Assembly: GCA_041821315.1 (NCBI GenBank)
Contig: JBGUEO010000001.1
Location: 124,001-188,000, forward strand
Length of the DNA stretch: 64,000 nucleotides
Source: DIGJ01 sp041821315
GTDB taxonomy: Bacteria > Bacillota > Clostridia > Lachnospirales > Lachnospiraceae
Reading direction: 5' to 3'
Below, one piece after another: positions 25,754 to 35,131 of the stretch; the first letter of the stretch is position 1, and every line of letters starts with the position of its first letter. The translations under genes and the position numbers were made by a program. A model generated the notes under the pieces. It was not told the origin of the DNA, did no database searches, and saw only the letters and a list, made by a program, of their open reading frames with translations.

Positions 25754-26815
25754 ATGAGACAAAAGAAATGTTTAGTGTGTTTGCTAGTATGCATTTGTAT
25801 TTGTGTAACGTTGAGTGGGTGTAATTTTCAAAGAGATGAGGTCAAGAGAAGTAAAGTAAAATCAATGAAAATAGGGATTAGTGTATATGATCATTATGAC
25901 ACGTTCATTGCAGAGCTCATGGAGTCATTTGATTCATATGTGAAAAGTCTAGAAGCAAAGACGGGGATAACAATATCAATTGATATCGAAAATGCTGCAT
26001 CGAGTCAAAGCACACAAAATAGTCAAGTGGAAGATTTTATTAGTAACGGATGCGATGTAATTTGTGTAAACCTTGTTGATAGAACAGATCCTACGATGAT
26101 TATTGATAAGGCAAAAAGTGCTGATATTCCGGTTATTTTCTTTAATCGTGAATTAGTAGAAGAAGATTTGGAGCGATGGGATAAGCTATATTACGTAGGA
26201 GCTATGACACTTGAGTCTGGTATTATGGAGGGACAACTAGTTGTAGATGCATGTGAAAAAAACTTTTCAGAGGTTGATAAAAATGGTGATGGGATTTTGC
26301 AATATGTGATACTTGAGGGAGAGGCGGGGCATCAAGATGCCATTGTTCGAACCGAATATTCGGTAAATACAGTGACACAAGCAGGTTATAATGTAGAAAA
26401 ACTAGGGTATGCCATTGCAAACTGGAATCGTGCGCAGGCTCAGACAAAGACGGTTCAATGGATGGAACAGTATGGTGATAAAATAGAAGTTGTTTTTTCA
26501 AATAACGATGATATGGCCTTGGGTGCAATTGATGCATACAAAGCAAATGGAATCAAAATTGGTGATTTTCCAATGATTGTTGGAATTGACGGTACTATGG
26601 TAGGGCTGGATGCAGTGAAAGAAGGTAGTCTTAGTGGGACGGTGCTAAACGACCGGAGTGGACAGGCACGTGCAATGGCGGAGCTTAGTCTATCTTTAGT
26701 AACGGGAGGAGAACTTCCAAATGATTTAATGCTAGATGAGGGACGTTACATAAGAATGCCACATCAGATGGTAACTTGTTCGAATTTGCAGGATATTATA
26801 GAGAGTGAAAAGTGA
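25754..26815 (+). CDS. MglB-like sugar-binding lipoprotein in the sensor operon
   Basis: This 353-residue lipoprotein (lipobox LSGC near residue 22) has the same domain and calcium loop as MglB (DKNGDGILQ; VFSNNDDMALGAIDAYKANG; GIDGTMVGLDAVKEG). It is clearly paralogous to the protein at 16894 but divergent. It closes the regulator-kinase-sensor run and has no transporter of its own here. It could feed the nearby MglAC permease or serve as co-sensor. GGGAG precedes ATG 25754. Confidence 0.87.
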   Translation: MRQKKCLVCLLVCICICVTLSGCNFQRDEVKRSKVKSMKIGISVYDHYDTFIAELMESFDSYVKSLEAKTGITISIDIENAASSQSTQNSQVEDFISNGCDVICVNLVDRTDPTMIIDKAKSADIPVIFFNRELVEEDLERWDKLYYVGAMTLESGIMEGQLVVDACEKNFSEVDKNGDGILQYVILEGEAGHQDAIVRTEYSVNTVTQAGYNVEKLGYAIANWNRAQAQTKTVQWMEQYGDKIEVVFSNNDDMALGAIDAYKANGIKIGDFPMIVGIDGTMVGLDAVKEGSLSGTVLNDRSGQARAMAELSLSLVTGGELPNDLMLDEGRYIRMPHQMVTCSNLQDIIESEK

Positions 26816-26898
26816 ATATTTTGTAAAAATATCACATTGACATAGTGGGTCTTTTGTACTATTATTTATTCAGAGAATTAAGAAAGGGTGCATCGCCT

Positions 26899-27396
26899 AT
26901 GAAACGTATATTGGTAGTCGATGATTTTCGTGCAAATGTAATTATGGTACAACAAGCTCTTTATAGTAAATATGAAATTGATACTGCAACATCAGGAAAA
27001 GAAGCGTTGCAACGGATAAAAGTTGCAACGCCTGATTTACTCATATTAGATATTCAAATGCCAGAAATGAGTGGAATCGAACTTCTAAAACTTATGAAAG
27101 CAGATCCTTCCATGAAAGAGATACCCGTTGTATTTTTGACAGGGAAAGCAGATCGGGAAAGTGTGACAAAAGGATTTAAATTGGGAATTAAAGATATCAT
27201 ATCAAAACCAATTATTATGAAAACTGTTGAGGCAAGAATTAGTAGGGTATTTGACCTTATGGAATCTGCAAAAACAGAAGTTTTTTGTGTAATGGGTGAA
27301 TCTTGTGATTCTACAAAAAATGAAATAAGTGATGCCTTTGATCAATTACTTGATGAAAATTTTTGGCTGGATGATGACTGGAAAGATTTGATATAG
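26899..27396 (+). CDS. Stand-alone response regulator receiver with acidic tail
   Basis: The 165-residue protein is a CheY-like receiver (ILVVDDFRANVIMVQQAL, LLILDIQMPEMSG with Asp near 52, Lys in IISKPI) followed by about 45 residues ending in an acidic, tryptophan-rich tail (ENFWLDDDWKDLI). There is no DNA-binding or enzyme domain. ATG 26899 is chosen over an upstream start because GAAAGGG precedes it and the receiver starts there. With the HPt gene nine bases downstream it probably forms part of a phosphorelay. Confidence 0.88.
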   Translation: MKRILVVDDFRANVIMVQQALYSKYEIDTATSGKEALQRIKVATPDLLILDIQMPEMSGIELLKLMKADPSMKEIPVVFLTGKADRESVTKGFKLGIKDIISKPIIMKTVEARISRVFDLMESAKTEVFCVMGESCDSTKNEISDAFDQLLDENFWLDDDWKDLI

Positions 27397-27405
27397 GGAG
27401 ATTTC

Positions 27406-27762
27406 ATGGAAATACACGGAGTTGATATGTCGGTTGGATTACATCACTGTAGCGAAAGTGAAGAAATTTATTCTATTGTGCTAAAAAGTGTATATATGGA
27501 AGGATTAGAAACAATTGAATTGATGAAAAGAGCAGAGATTATGGGGGATTATAAGAAGTATGAGATACTCATGCATGGGTTTAAAAGCATAGCGGCGAGT
27601 ATTGGTGCAATAGGACTTTCTCATATGGCAAAATTACATGAGCTGGCAGCAAAAGAAAAAAATATTGAGTTTATACGTGAAAATAAAGAGCTTTTTTTTG
27701 AGCAATATGAAAAATTACTTTTAGAAATTTCAAACAATGAAAAAATTATGAGAAGCTATTAA
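27406..27762 (+). CDS. Histidine phosphotransfer (HPt) protein
   Basis: The 118-residue protein is a four-helix HPt domain. The phosphoacceptor is expected to be the His in LMHGFKSIAASIGAIGLSHM (near residue 57). The motif closely resembles the C-terminal HPt of the hybrid kinase at 31763 (VHSLKSVAASIGANPLSML), so the two are probably paralogous. It follows the receiver by nine bases and converges on a PilZ gene across a two-base gap. Confidence 0.87.
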   Translation: MEIHGVDMSVGLHHCSESEEIYSIVLKSVYMEGLETIELMKRAEIMGDYKKYEILMHGFKSIAASIGAIGLSHMAKLHELAAKEKNIEFIRENKELFFEQYEKLLLEISNNEKIMRSY

Positions 27763-27780
27763 GTTAACTTCTCATTTCTT
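27748..27780. terminator. Bidirectional hairpin between HPt and PilZ genes
   Basis: ATGAGAAG and CTTCTCAT pair around a twelve-base loop spanning the two convergent stop codons, with T-rich sequence to the right and A-rich to the left. Confidence 0.6.
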
Positions 27781-28402
27781 TTAATTTTTTTCCTTGCTTT
27801 TGCATAATATAGCGGCCAACTAGTATTTCTGGTGAGATATATCGACATCCATAAAGGGTAGCATTTTTCTCTTCTAATACGACTGTTCGAATGATTTCAA
27901 TGTGTAAATTCATATTGAATGAATCGTCTTCCAAATGAACACGAACTTTCTTATGAAGTGGCAGAGAAAATTCATCGTTGGAGAGGATGAATCCAATGCC
28001 ACCATTGCTAATATCTTTTACTAAAACATCATGGCGTTCCATACCCTTTGAAGTGGCAATAAAAAGAGGACATTTAATTCCCAAATATAAGCGAAATGAT
28101 TCTCGCCGATTATAAAGTGTCCCTGCTCCGTTTAATGAAACACAATGATAGACTTCTTTTTTATATTTTACTAATCGAATCGAAGGGTTCATCCATCGGT
28201 GAAGTTTTTCACCTAAATGAATAAAGTTTACGGAATCCTTATCTGAAAAACCAACGGATTTGGAGTTGTGGGAGATTTCCGATATGATAATACGGTCATC
28301 ACTTAATATCTCAACAATGCTACTTGGAAAAGAGAGTTGCTCCGAAACAGAAACAAGCTCAAGTTCAATTTTATCACCAACCTGTAATTCTTCAATTTCC
28401 AT
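27764..28402 (-). CDS. PilZ-domain c-di-GMP receptor (YcgR-like)
   Basis: The 212-residue protein has an N-terminal YcgR-type beta domain (about 1-95) and a C-terminal PilZ domain with both c-di-GMP contacts: the NRRESFR arginine motif near 102 and DISNGGIGF near 134. Such proteins slow flagellar rotation or alter envelope functions when c-di-GMP is high. An AGGAGGAG ribosome binding site precedes the minus-strand ATG at 28402. Confidence 0.9.
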   Translation of the reverse strand: MEIEELQVGDKIELELVSVSEQLSFPSSIVEILSDDRIIISEISHNSKSVGFSDKDSVNFIHLGEKLHRWMNPSIRLVKYKKEVYHCVSLNGAGTLYNRRESFRLYLGIKCPLFIATSKGMERHDVLVKDISNGGIGFILSNDEFSLPLHKKVRVHLEDDSFNMNLHIEIIRTVVLEEKNATLYGCRYISPEILVGRYIMQKQGKKLKEMRS

Positions 28403-28539
28403 GATAATACTCCTCCTTTTTATAAAATATCCCCAGAATCTAATTATAGCAAAATATGGAAAAAAATGTATTGTTTAAAATAGACAGAAAAGATATATGA
28501 AATTTGTAAAATTGCGCTAATAATAATTTTTTAAACAAA

Positions 28540-28568
28540 TTGACAAACCAGAAATAGACTGTTAAATT
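28540..28568 (+). promoter_or_regulatory. glnA promoter
   Basis: A TTGACA at 28540-28545 and TAAATT at 28563-28568 are 17 bases apart, upstream of the glutamine synthetase start. No riboswitch-like leader is evident in the short interval to the gene. Confidence 0.6.
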
Positions 28569-28613
28569 TATTGTATGAGTGTCACTGTTAAGTTTTAATT
28601 CAAGGAGGTAAGG

Positions 28614-29924
28614 ATGGCAAAATACACAAAAAGTGATATTATTCGTTTGGTAGAGGAAGAGGATGTAGAATTTATACGTCTTCAATTTGTTGATTTATAT
28701 GGACAGCTTAAAAATATGGCAGTCACAACAAGTCAACTGAATAAAGTGTTAGAGAATAAGTGCATGTTTGATGGAGCTGCAATTGATGGATTTTCAGAAA
28801 AGCGTAACCCAGAACTTTTTTTAGCCCCAGACTTAGATACGTTTGCAATTTTTCCTTGGAGACCACAAAGTGGAAAAGTTGCGCGATTTATTTGTAATGT
28901 TATGAATGCGGATGGAACTCCATTTGAAGGAGATTCTCGATATGTTCTGCAAAAAGTGTTAGATCAAGCAAACGAGATGGGGTATTCCATTAATGTAGGA
29001 CCAGAGTGCCGGTTTTATTTGTTTGATTTGGATGAAAATGGGGAGCCTACAACCAATACATCCGAGAAGGCTGGATATTTTGATATTGGGCCAATTGATG
29101 CTGGTGAAAATGCACGTCGAGAGATGGTATTATATTTAGAAGATATGGGATTTGAAATCGAATCTTCTTATCATGAAGAAGAGGCTGCTCATCATGGAAT
29201 TGATTTTAAATGTGATGAACCAATTCGCACAGCAGATAATATTATCACATTCAAGTTGGTGGTAAGAAATGTTGCAAAACGTCATGGAGTTCATGCTACG
29301 TTTATGCCAAAACCAAAATATGGAGTAGACGGTTCCGGAATGCATCTTTCTCTTTCACTATCTAAAGACGGTAAAAATATATTTATGAATGAGGATAATG
29401 ATTCACAAAAGGTGAGTGAGGACGCCTATCATTTTATGGCGGGAATTATGGAGCATATTGAAGGGATTACTTTAATAAATAATCCCATTGTAAATTCATA
29501 CAAACGTTTGGTTCCAGGATATGGCGCACCAGTTAATGTGACATGTTCAACGACTGATCGAAGTGCTATTATACGGATGACTAGTATTGGTGGATATGGA
29601 ACAAGAATGGAACTTCGAACACCCGATGGTGCATCCAACCCTTATTTGGTATTAGCTTTATGTTTGGCAGCTGGATTGGATGGAATAAAAAGGAAGGTAC
29701 AATCAAGTGTAGAGATTGATTCTGACATAGTTGAAGATAAGAAAAAACTTCTTCCTACAACGTTAGAAGATGCAGTTAAGGCGTTTACAAAGGATGAATT
29801 TATTCAAGGTATATTAGGAACCCATATCAGCGAAAAGTATATTGAAGCAAAGAAAAAAGAATGGAATACGTATTGCGAACAAGTAACCAGGTGGGAAGTT
29901 GATATGTATCTAAATCGCATATAA
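28614..29924 (+). CDS. glnA: Glutamine synthetase, type I
   Basis: The 436-residue enzyme makes glutamine from glutamate, ammonia and ATP. Motifs seen include GPECRFYLF near 127-135, the DGSGMHLSLS substrate loop near 240-250, NPIVNSYKRLVPGYGAPV near 295-312 and DRSAIIRM near 320-327. Length fits GSI-alpha, the Gram-positive type regulated by feedback rather than adenylylation. An AAGGAGGTAAGG site precedes ATG 28614. An ANTAR antiterminator gene follows, matching the glnA-nitR arrangement described in solventogenic Clostridium. Confidence 0.96.
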   Translation: MAKYTKSDIIRLVEEEDVEFIRLQFVDLYGQLKNMAVTTSQLNKVLENKCMFDGAAIDGFSEKRNPELFLAPDLDTFAIFPWRPQSGKVARFICNVMNADGTPFEGDSRYVLQKVLDQANEMGYSINVGPECRFYLFDLDENGEPTTNTSEKAGYFDIGPIDAGENARREMVLYLEDMGFEIESSYHEEEAAHHGIDFKCDEPIRTADNIITFKLVVRNVAKRHGVHATFMPKPKYGVDGSGMHLSLSLSKDGKNIFMNEDNDSQKVSEDAYHFMAGIMEHIEGITLINNPIVNSYKRLVPGYGAPVNVTCSTTDRSAIIRMTSIGGYGTRMELRTPDGASNPYLVLALCLAAGLDGIKRKVQSSVEIDSDIVEDKKKLLPTTLEDAVKAFTKDEFIQGILGTHISEKYIEAKKKEWNTYCEQVTRWEVDMYLNRI

Positions 29925-29959
29925 AAACCTTCATAAAAAATAAGTGGAGGTGAGCTGGC

Positions 29960-30496
29960 TTGTATAACGTAATTGTTGCATTCCCTAAATTGGAGGATGC
30001 AAAAAGTATAAAAAATATACTGGTACAAAACGGAATTTCTGTAAATGCTGTGGTAACGAGTGCTGCTTCGGTGATTTCTACAGTAGAGGAATTGGATGGT
30101 GGAATTGTACTATGTAGTTACCGCTTTCGGGATATGTATTATAAAGAATTAAAAGATTATCTTCCAGAAGGATTTCAGATGCTGCTTCTTGCATCTGCAA
30201 CTAAAATGGAAGAAGTGGTCGGAAATGATATCATTGCACTACGTATGCCATTTAAAACGTTTGAGCTAATTAACACCATCGAAATGATGTTACAGGCATA
30301 TCAAAGGCGGAAAAAACGAGAAAAGCCAAAAGAACGTTCGATTGAGGAAGAAAAACTATTAGAAAAAGCAAAAGCACTATTGATGGAGAGAAATAACATG
30401 TCTGAGGTTGAAGCGCATCGATATATCCAAAAGACAAGTATGGATAGTGGAACCAATATGGTTGAAACGGCAGAGATGATACTAAGTATTATGTAA
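29960..30496 (+). CDS. ANTAR-domain RNA-binding response regulator (NitR-like)
   Basis: The 178-residue protein has an N-terminal pseudo-receiver lacking a convincing phosphoacceptor (about 1-115; GGIVLCSYRFRD occupies that region). A C-terminal ANTAR helix bundle follows (KALLMERNNMSEVEAHRYIQKTS), with the diagnostic Ala/Arg/Tyr positions. ANTAR proteins bind paired hairpins in nascent RNA and prevent termination. TTG 29960 is the best start because GGAGGTGAG lies about seven bases upstream. Its place 35 bases after glnA indicates nitrogen control. Target hairpins were not found within this window. Confidence 0.85.
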   Translation: MYNVIVAFPKLEDAKSIKNILVQNGISVNAVVTSAASVISTVEELDGGIVLCSYRFRDMYYKELKDYLPEGFQMLLLASATKMEEVVGNDIIALRMPFKTFELINTIEMMLQAYQRRKKREKPKERSIEEEKLLEKAKALLMERNNMSEVEAHRYIQKTSMDSGTNMVETAEMILSIM

Positions 30497-30517
30497 AAAT
30501 TAGTTGGAGGAAATACA

Positions 30518-31732
30518 ATGTTTAAATTAAATGATAATTATTTGAAATTACCAGGAAGCTATTTATTTGCAACGATTGCAAAAAAGGTATCGGCATATCA
30601 AGAAGCAAATCCAGATAAAGCAATGATACGACTTGGAATTGGAGATGTAACACAGCCGCTTGCACCTGCGATTATTGCTGCATTGCATCAAGCAACTGAT
30701 GAAATGGGAACACGAGAAACTTTTCATGGGTATGCGCCAGATTTAGGATATGATTTTCTTCGTAATGCGATTGCAAGAGATGATTATGAAGCTAGAGGGG
30801 CAATGATTAGTCCAGATGAAATTTTTGTAAGTGATGGAGCAAAAAGTGACTGTAGTAACATTCAAGAGATTTTTAGTATCGATAATAAAATAGCAGTTTG
30901 CGATCCAGTATATCCAGTGTATGTTGATTCAAATGTTATGGCAGGAAGAACCGGAACATATGATAAAAAGACAGAAAAATGGAGTGATGTGATCTACATG
31001 CCATGTACGATAGAAAATGACTTTGTTCCAGAGCTTCCACAAGAAACACCGGATTTAATATATTTGTGTTATCCAAATAATCCGACCGGATCTACGCTAA
31101 CAAAGGATCAGCTTCAGATATTTGTTGATTATGCGAATAAAGTAGGAGCAATTATTTTATATGATGCAGCCTATGAAGCATATATTTCTGAGGATGATGT
31201 ACCGCATACAATATATGAATGCAAAGGAGCAAAAACTTGTGCAATTGAATTTAAAAGTTATTCTAAAAATGCAGGATTCACTGGTGTAAGATTGGGATAT
31301 ACCGTTGTACCAAAAGATTTAAAATCAGGTGATACAATGCTTCATTCTTTATGGGCTAGGAGACATGGAACGAAGTTTAATGGAGCTCCATATATCATTC
31401 AAAAGGCTGGCGAAGCTGTTTATTCAAAGAGTGGAAAAGAACAATTAAGTGAACAAGTAGCATACTATATGAATAATGCAAAGACAATTAAATTAGGATT
31501 GCAAGAGGCTGGATATCGTGTAAGCGGAGGAATCAATGCACCTTATGTTTGGTTAAAGACGCCAGATACAATGACATCTTGGGAATTTTTTGACCACCTA
31601 TTACAAAACGCGAATGTAGTTGGAACTCCAGGATCTGGATTTGGACCGAGTGGAGAAGGCTATTTTAGACTAACAGGCTTTGGTACCTATGAAAATACGG
31701 TAAAAGCCATTGAACGAATTAAGAATATCTAA
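30518..31732 (+). CDS. dapL: LL-diaminopimelate aminotransferase
   Basis: This 404-residue PLP enzyme converts tetrahydrodipicolinate directly to LL-diaminopimelate for lysine and peptidoglycan. The N-terminus (NDNYLKLPGSYLFATIAKKV) and IRLGIGDVTQPL are distinctive for DapL. YPNNPTG carries the substrate-facing Asn, and SYSKNAGFTGVRLGY near 247-261 holds the PLP lysine. Size fits the family. It follows the ANTAR gene by 21 bases with its own TTGGAGG site, and may be co-transcribed with glnA. Confidence 0.96.
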   Translation: MFKLNDNYLKLPGSYLFATIAKKVSAYQEANPDKAMIRLGIGDVTQPLAPAIIAALHQATDEMGTRETFHGYAPDLGYDFLRNAIARDDYEARGAMISPDEIFVSDGAKSDCSNIQEIFSIDNKIAVCDPVYPVYVDSNVMAGRTGTYDKKTEKWSDVIYMPCTIENDFVPELPQETPDLIYLCYPNNPTGSTLTKDQLQIFVDYANKVGAIILYDAAYEAYISEDDVPHTIYECKGAKTCAIEFKSYSKNAGFTGVRLGYTVVPKDLKSGDTMLHSLWARRHGTKFNGAPYIIQKAGEAVYSKSGKEQLSEQVAYYMNNAKTIKLGLQEAGYRVSGGINAPYVWLKTPDTMTSWEFFDHLLQNANVVGTPGSGFGPSGEGYFRLTGFGTYENTVKAIERIKNI

Positions 31733-31762
31733 ATCGAAAGAGGATAAAGAATTGGAGAAATC

Positions 31763-34700
31763 ATGTTAGGGCAGTTACCGTTTAAAATTGATTTTGAGCT
31801 TGCAGCGATTGTAATATTTATTATTACAATGGTATATACGTATTCAGGAAAGACGCTACCAAATCTAGTCAATCAAATTTATAAAATTATGATTGGAGTG
31901 GCATTTGCTACAACGCTTCTTGATTTAGCGACTGTGTTTTCTATTGGTAACAGCCTCGTTATACCAATAGAAGTTAATTACGTACTAAATTACTGCTACC
32001 TATTTTTACAAAACATGATGACTCCAATTTTGTTTCTATATGTCTATTTATTAACGGAAGAAAAAGAAAGAGAGTGGACATTTTATTTGTATTTAATTCC
32101 ATTACTCGTTATATTAATGAGTTTTTTGGTTACCCCGATGACTGGCTTTATTTTTTATTTTGATGAAGCAAAGATGTATTGTCGGGGAGCAGGGATGAAA
32201 GTCCTATACATTGCGTCTTTTGTTTATCTAATATTATCCATGTTATTCATCATAAAATATCGTAAAAGCCTAAAAAAGAATCAAAGATTTGCAATTGCTT
32301 TTTTTATTATGGGCACAATTGTGGCACTTATTATACAAAAAATTTGGCCGCACGTTTTGTTAGGAGGATTTTCTACGGCAATATCCAGTCTTATTATATA
32401 TATTTCGTTACAAAATCCAGAAGATAAGATTGATTATACAACGGGGATATTCAATCGAACGGCTGCTATTACTATGATTAGCGATTATTTAAAGCAAAAA
32501 GAATCGTTTGCGATGGTAGTTTTGGCAATTGATCAGTTTAGTTATATCAATGAAAAGTATGGGTTTGAAATGGGAGATGGATTACTCAAAACTATTTCAA
32601 AATTTTTAATTGGCATAGCACCTAATTGCGTATATCGTTTGGATGGAGATAATATTGCAATTGTATTTGAGCCAGATTTAATTTCAATTGAATTAGTAAT
32701 TGAAGAAATTTTAAGGAGATTTCAAAGTGAATGGGCAATCGGGGATGACAATGTAAAACTTTCTACTTGCATATGCTGTATTTCCTGTCCACAGGATGCA
32801 CAAACGGTTACGGAAGTCTTAGACACTATAAATAATACCATAAATGATGCAAAGGAAATTGGCGGCGGAACCATAATTTATGCGAGTGAGCATATTGATA
32901 ATCGTGAAAAAAGAATTGGAGAACTAGAGGAACAAAAAAGACTGCTTGAAAATATTTCAAAAGAAGCAGAGGCGGCTCGGATTGAGGCAGAGCGTGCGGA
33001 TCGTACAAAGAGTACGTTTCTTGCAAATATGTCGCATGAAATTCGGACACCGATGAATGCTATTTTAGGAATGACAGAGCTTGTGCTTCGTGATGAGGTC
33101 ACAAATCAAGTTAGAGAAAATGTAGAAAATATAAAAAGTGCTGGACAGTCGTTACTTGCCATCATTAATGACATATTAGATATTTCGAAAATTGAATCAG
33201 GAAAATTAGAAATTGTGAATGATCGATATTTTTTGTCCTCTATCATCCATGACATAACCAATATGCTATGTTCTCGTATGAGAGATAAGAAAATTGAATT
33301 TATACTTGAAGTTGATCATAATCTGCCAAACGAACTTTTAGGCGATGAGCTTCGAATTCGCCAAATATTATTGAATCTTCTAACAAATGCAGTAAAATTT
33401 ACGGCAAAGGGCTATGTTCTCCTTCGAATAAAAGGAGATATTGAGGCTGAGTATGTTAATTTGCATATTTCGGTAGAAGATACGGGCTTTGGGATGAAGC
33501 CAGATGATTTAGCAAAATTATTTGAAAGTTTTGTTCGGCTTGATCGGATTCGGACAAGACAGATTGAGGGTACAGGCCTTGGACTTGCAATTTGTAAGCA
33601 ATTGCTTAATTTGATGGAAGGTGAAATTTACGTAGAAAGTCAGTATGAAAAAGGAAGTACTTTTTACGTAAATTTAAGACAAAAAATTTTCAGTAAAGAT
33701 TCTATTATTGAGGTAGTTGGAAAAGAATTGATTAAACCTTTAGTAATTCTTAAAAATGAGTCCGATAAACAATTGATGAATGTATTAAAAAATCTAGACA
33801 TTAATGCTGTTTATGAGGTAGAGGCGGAATCGGTATGGACACTTTTGCAAGAGGTGAAATTTAGCCATATTTTTATGCCATATGATTTGTATCAAAAGAG
33901 AAAACCCTATGTAGATAGCCTATCAAAAAAAGAAAAAGTAATCATTGTCACGGAATATGGTCAATATGTAGAATCGGTTGGATGGTTGTCTGCAATTCAA
34001 AAACCAGTGTATTGTATCAATGTGGGAGATGCGCTAAACGGAGCATTACAAACTAAGATAAAAAAGGATTTACAGGAGACATTTATTGCACCAGAGGCAA
34101 GCATTTTAATTGTGGATGATAATGCAGTTAATTTAAAAGTTGCAGAAGGACTTTTAAAACCGTATCAAATGAAGGTTAGCAAAGCACTTAGTGCGAGAGA
34201 ATGCCTTGCTTTAGTAAAGGATAATTATTATGACTTAATATTGTTAGATCATATGATGCCAGAAATGGACGGAGTAGAAGTGTTATCAAAAATTCGAGCA
34301 ATAAAAGGGGAATACTATAAACAGGTTAAAGTAATTGCACTTACTGCGAATGCAATTCGAGGAATTCGCGAAATGTATTTGGAAAGTGGATTCACAGATT
34401 ATATATCAAAACCAATCGATATTGGTCGACTTGATGAAGTCCTAAGTAAGCATTTACCACATGAACTTATAAAAGAAGACAAATTTTTGCGTAAAAAGAG
34501 TCAAGATGTCTTTCCGTATAAGATTAAGAATGTTAATACAGAAGAGGGGATTGGGAACTGTTCTGGTTCTTTAAAACTTTATTTTGAATTACTGCATACT
34601 GTTTTGTTAGAGGGAAACAAAAAGCATTATATGATGAAGGAATATATTGCAACGGAAAATATCAAAAGCTATATGGTAGAGGTGCATTCTTTAAAAAGTG

Positions 34701-35131
34701 TTGCTGCTAGTATTGGAGCAAATCCATTATCAATGCTTGCAAAAAAACATGAAGAAGAGGCGAAAGCTGGGAATGATCGTTTTATAAAGAGAGATGGAGA
34801 ACATCTTCTTATGATGTATAAAGAATTGCTTGATTCAATTGAGCATGTACTTAAACTGCAAGAGACGGAAGAATCGTTTGAAGAAGAAAATAAAATATTT
34901 ATTGGGCGGGTTGAAGAAAAGTTTGAAGAAGTATATCAACTTGTATCGAATTATGAAGATGAAAAAGCGATAGTTGAGCTTGATTCCTTAAAGAAAGCGA
35001 ATCTAACAAGTGAGCAAAAAGATAAAGTTTTAAGAGTGATAGAAGCTGTGAAGATACTTGATTATAGAGAAGCATTAAAGATTTTGAGTAGGAAACAGAA
35101 GGTGGTAGAAGATGACAAGACAAGAATTTAG
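31763..35131 (+). CDS. Hybrid sensor histidine kinase with GGDEF-like, receiver and HPt domains
   Basis: The 1122-residue protein has about seven membrane spans (residues 10-215), then a degenerate GGDEF-like domain (TGIFNRTAAITMI to YRLDGDNIAIVFE; the GGDEF loop reads LDGDN, so cyclase activity is unlikely). A coiled coil, HisKA (NMSHEIRTPMNAILGM, His near 425) and HATPase (NLLTNAVKF, DTGFGMKPDD, GTGLGLAICKQLL) follow. A first region without obvious motifs precedes a receiver (LIVDDNAVNLKVAE, LLDHMMPEMDG, Asp near 828) and a C-terminal HPt (His near 974). All phosphorelay modules are in one chain. Its gene overlaps the methionine synthase gene by 20 bases. Confidence 0.92.
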   Translation: MLGQLPFKIDFELAAIVIFIITMVYTYSGKTLPNLVNQIYKIMIGVAFATTLLDLATVFSIGNSLVIPIEVNYVLNYCYLFLQNMMTPILFLYVYLLTEEKEREWTFYLYLIPLLVILMSFLVTPMTGFIFYFDEAKMYCRGAGMKVLYIASFVYLILSMLFIIKYRKSLKKNQRFAIAFFIMGTIVALIIQKIWPHVLLGGFSTAISSLIIYISLQNPEDKIDYTTGIFNRTAAITMISDYLKQKESFAMVVLAIDQFSYINEKYGFEMGDGLLKTISKFLIGIAPNCVYRLDGDNIAIVFEPDLISIELVIEEILRRFQSEWAIGDDNVKLSTCICCISCPQDAQTVTEVLDTINNTINDAKEIGGGTIIYASEHIDNREKRIGELEEQKRLLENISKEAEAARIEAERADRTKSTFLANMSHEIRTPMNAILGMTELVLRDEVTNQVRENVENIKSAGQSLLAIINDILDISKIESGKLEIVNDRYFLSSIIHDITNMLCSRMRDKKIEFILEVDHNLPNELLGDELRIRQILLNLLTNAVKFTAKGYVLLRIKGDIEAEYVNLHISVEDTGFGMKPDDLAKLFESFVRLDRIRTRQIEGTGLGLAICKQLLNLMEGEIYVESQYEKGSTFYVNLRQKIFSKDSIIEVVGKELIKPLVILKNESDKQLMNVLKNLDINAVYEVEAESVWTLLQEVKFSHIFMPYDLYQKRKPYVDSLSKKEKVIIVTEYGQYVESVGWLSAIQKPVYCINVGDALNGALQTKIKKDLQETFIAPEASILIVDDNAVNLKVAEGLLKPYQMKVSKALSARECLALVKDNYYDLILLDHMMPEMDGVEVLSKIRAIKGEYYKQVKVIALTANAIRGIREMYLESGFTDYISKPIDIGRLDEVLSKHLPHELIKEDKFLRKKSQDVFPYKIKNVNTEEGIGNCSGSLKLYFELLHTVLLEGNKKHYMMKEYIATENIKSYMVEVHSLKSVAASIGANPLSMLAKKHEEEAKAGNDRFIKRDGEHLLMMYKELLDSIEHVLKLQETEESFEEENKIFIGRVEEKFEEVYQLVSNYEDEKAIVELDSLKKANLTSEQKDKVLRVIEAVKILDYREALKILSRKQKVVEDDKTRI

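Noticed and set aside
28440..28613. Riboswitch or ANTAR target hairpins in the glnA leader
   Set aside because: The space between the promoter boxes and the gene is short and shows no paired stem-loops or glutamine-riboswitch features.
34900..35111. SAM or cobalamin riboswitch for metH
   Set aside because: The upstream DNA is coding sequence of the hybrid kinase, so a leader riboswitch is not possible here.
31763..35131. Active diguanylate cyclase in the hybrid kinase
   Set aside because: The GGDEF signature is replaced by LDGDN, so cyclase activity is not expected.
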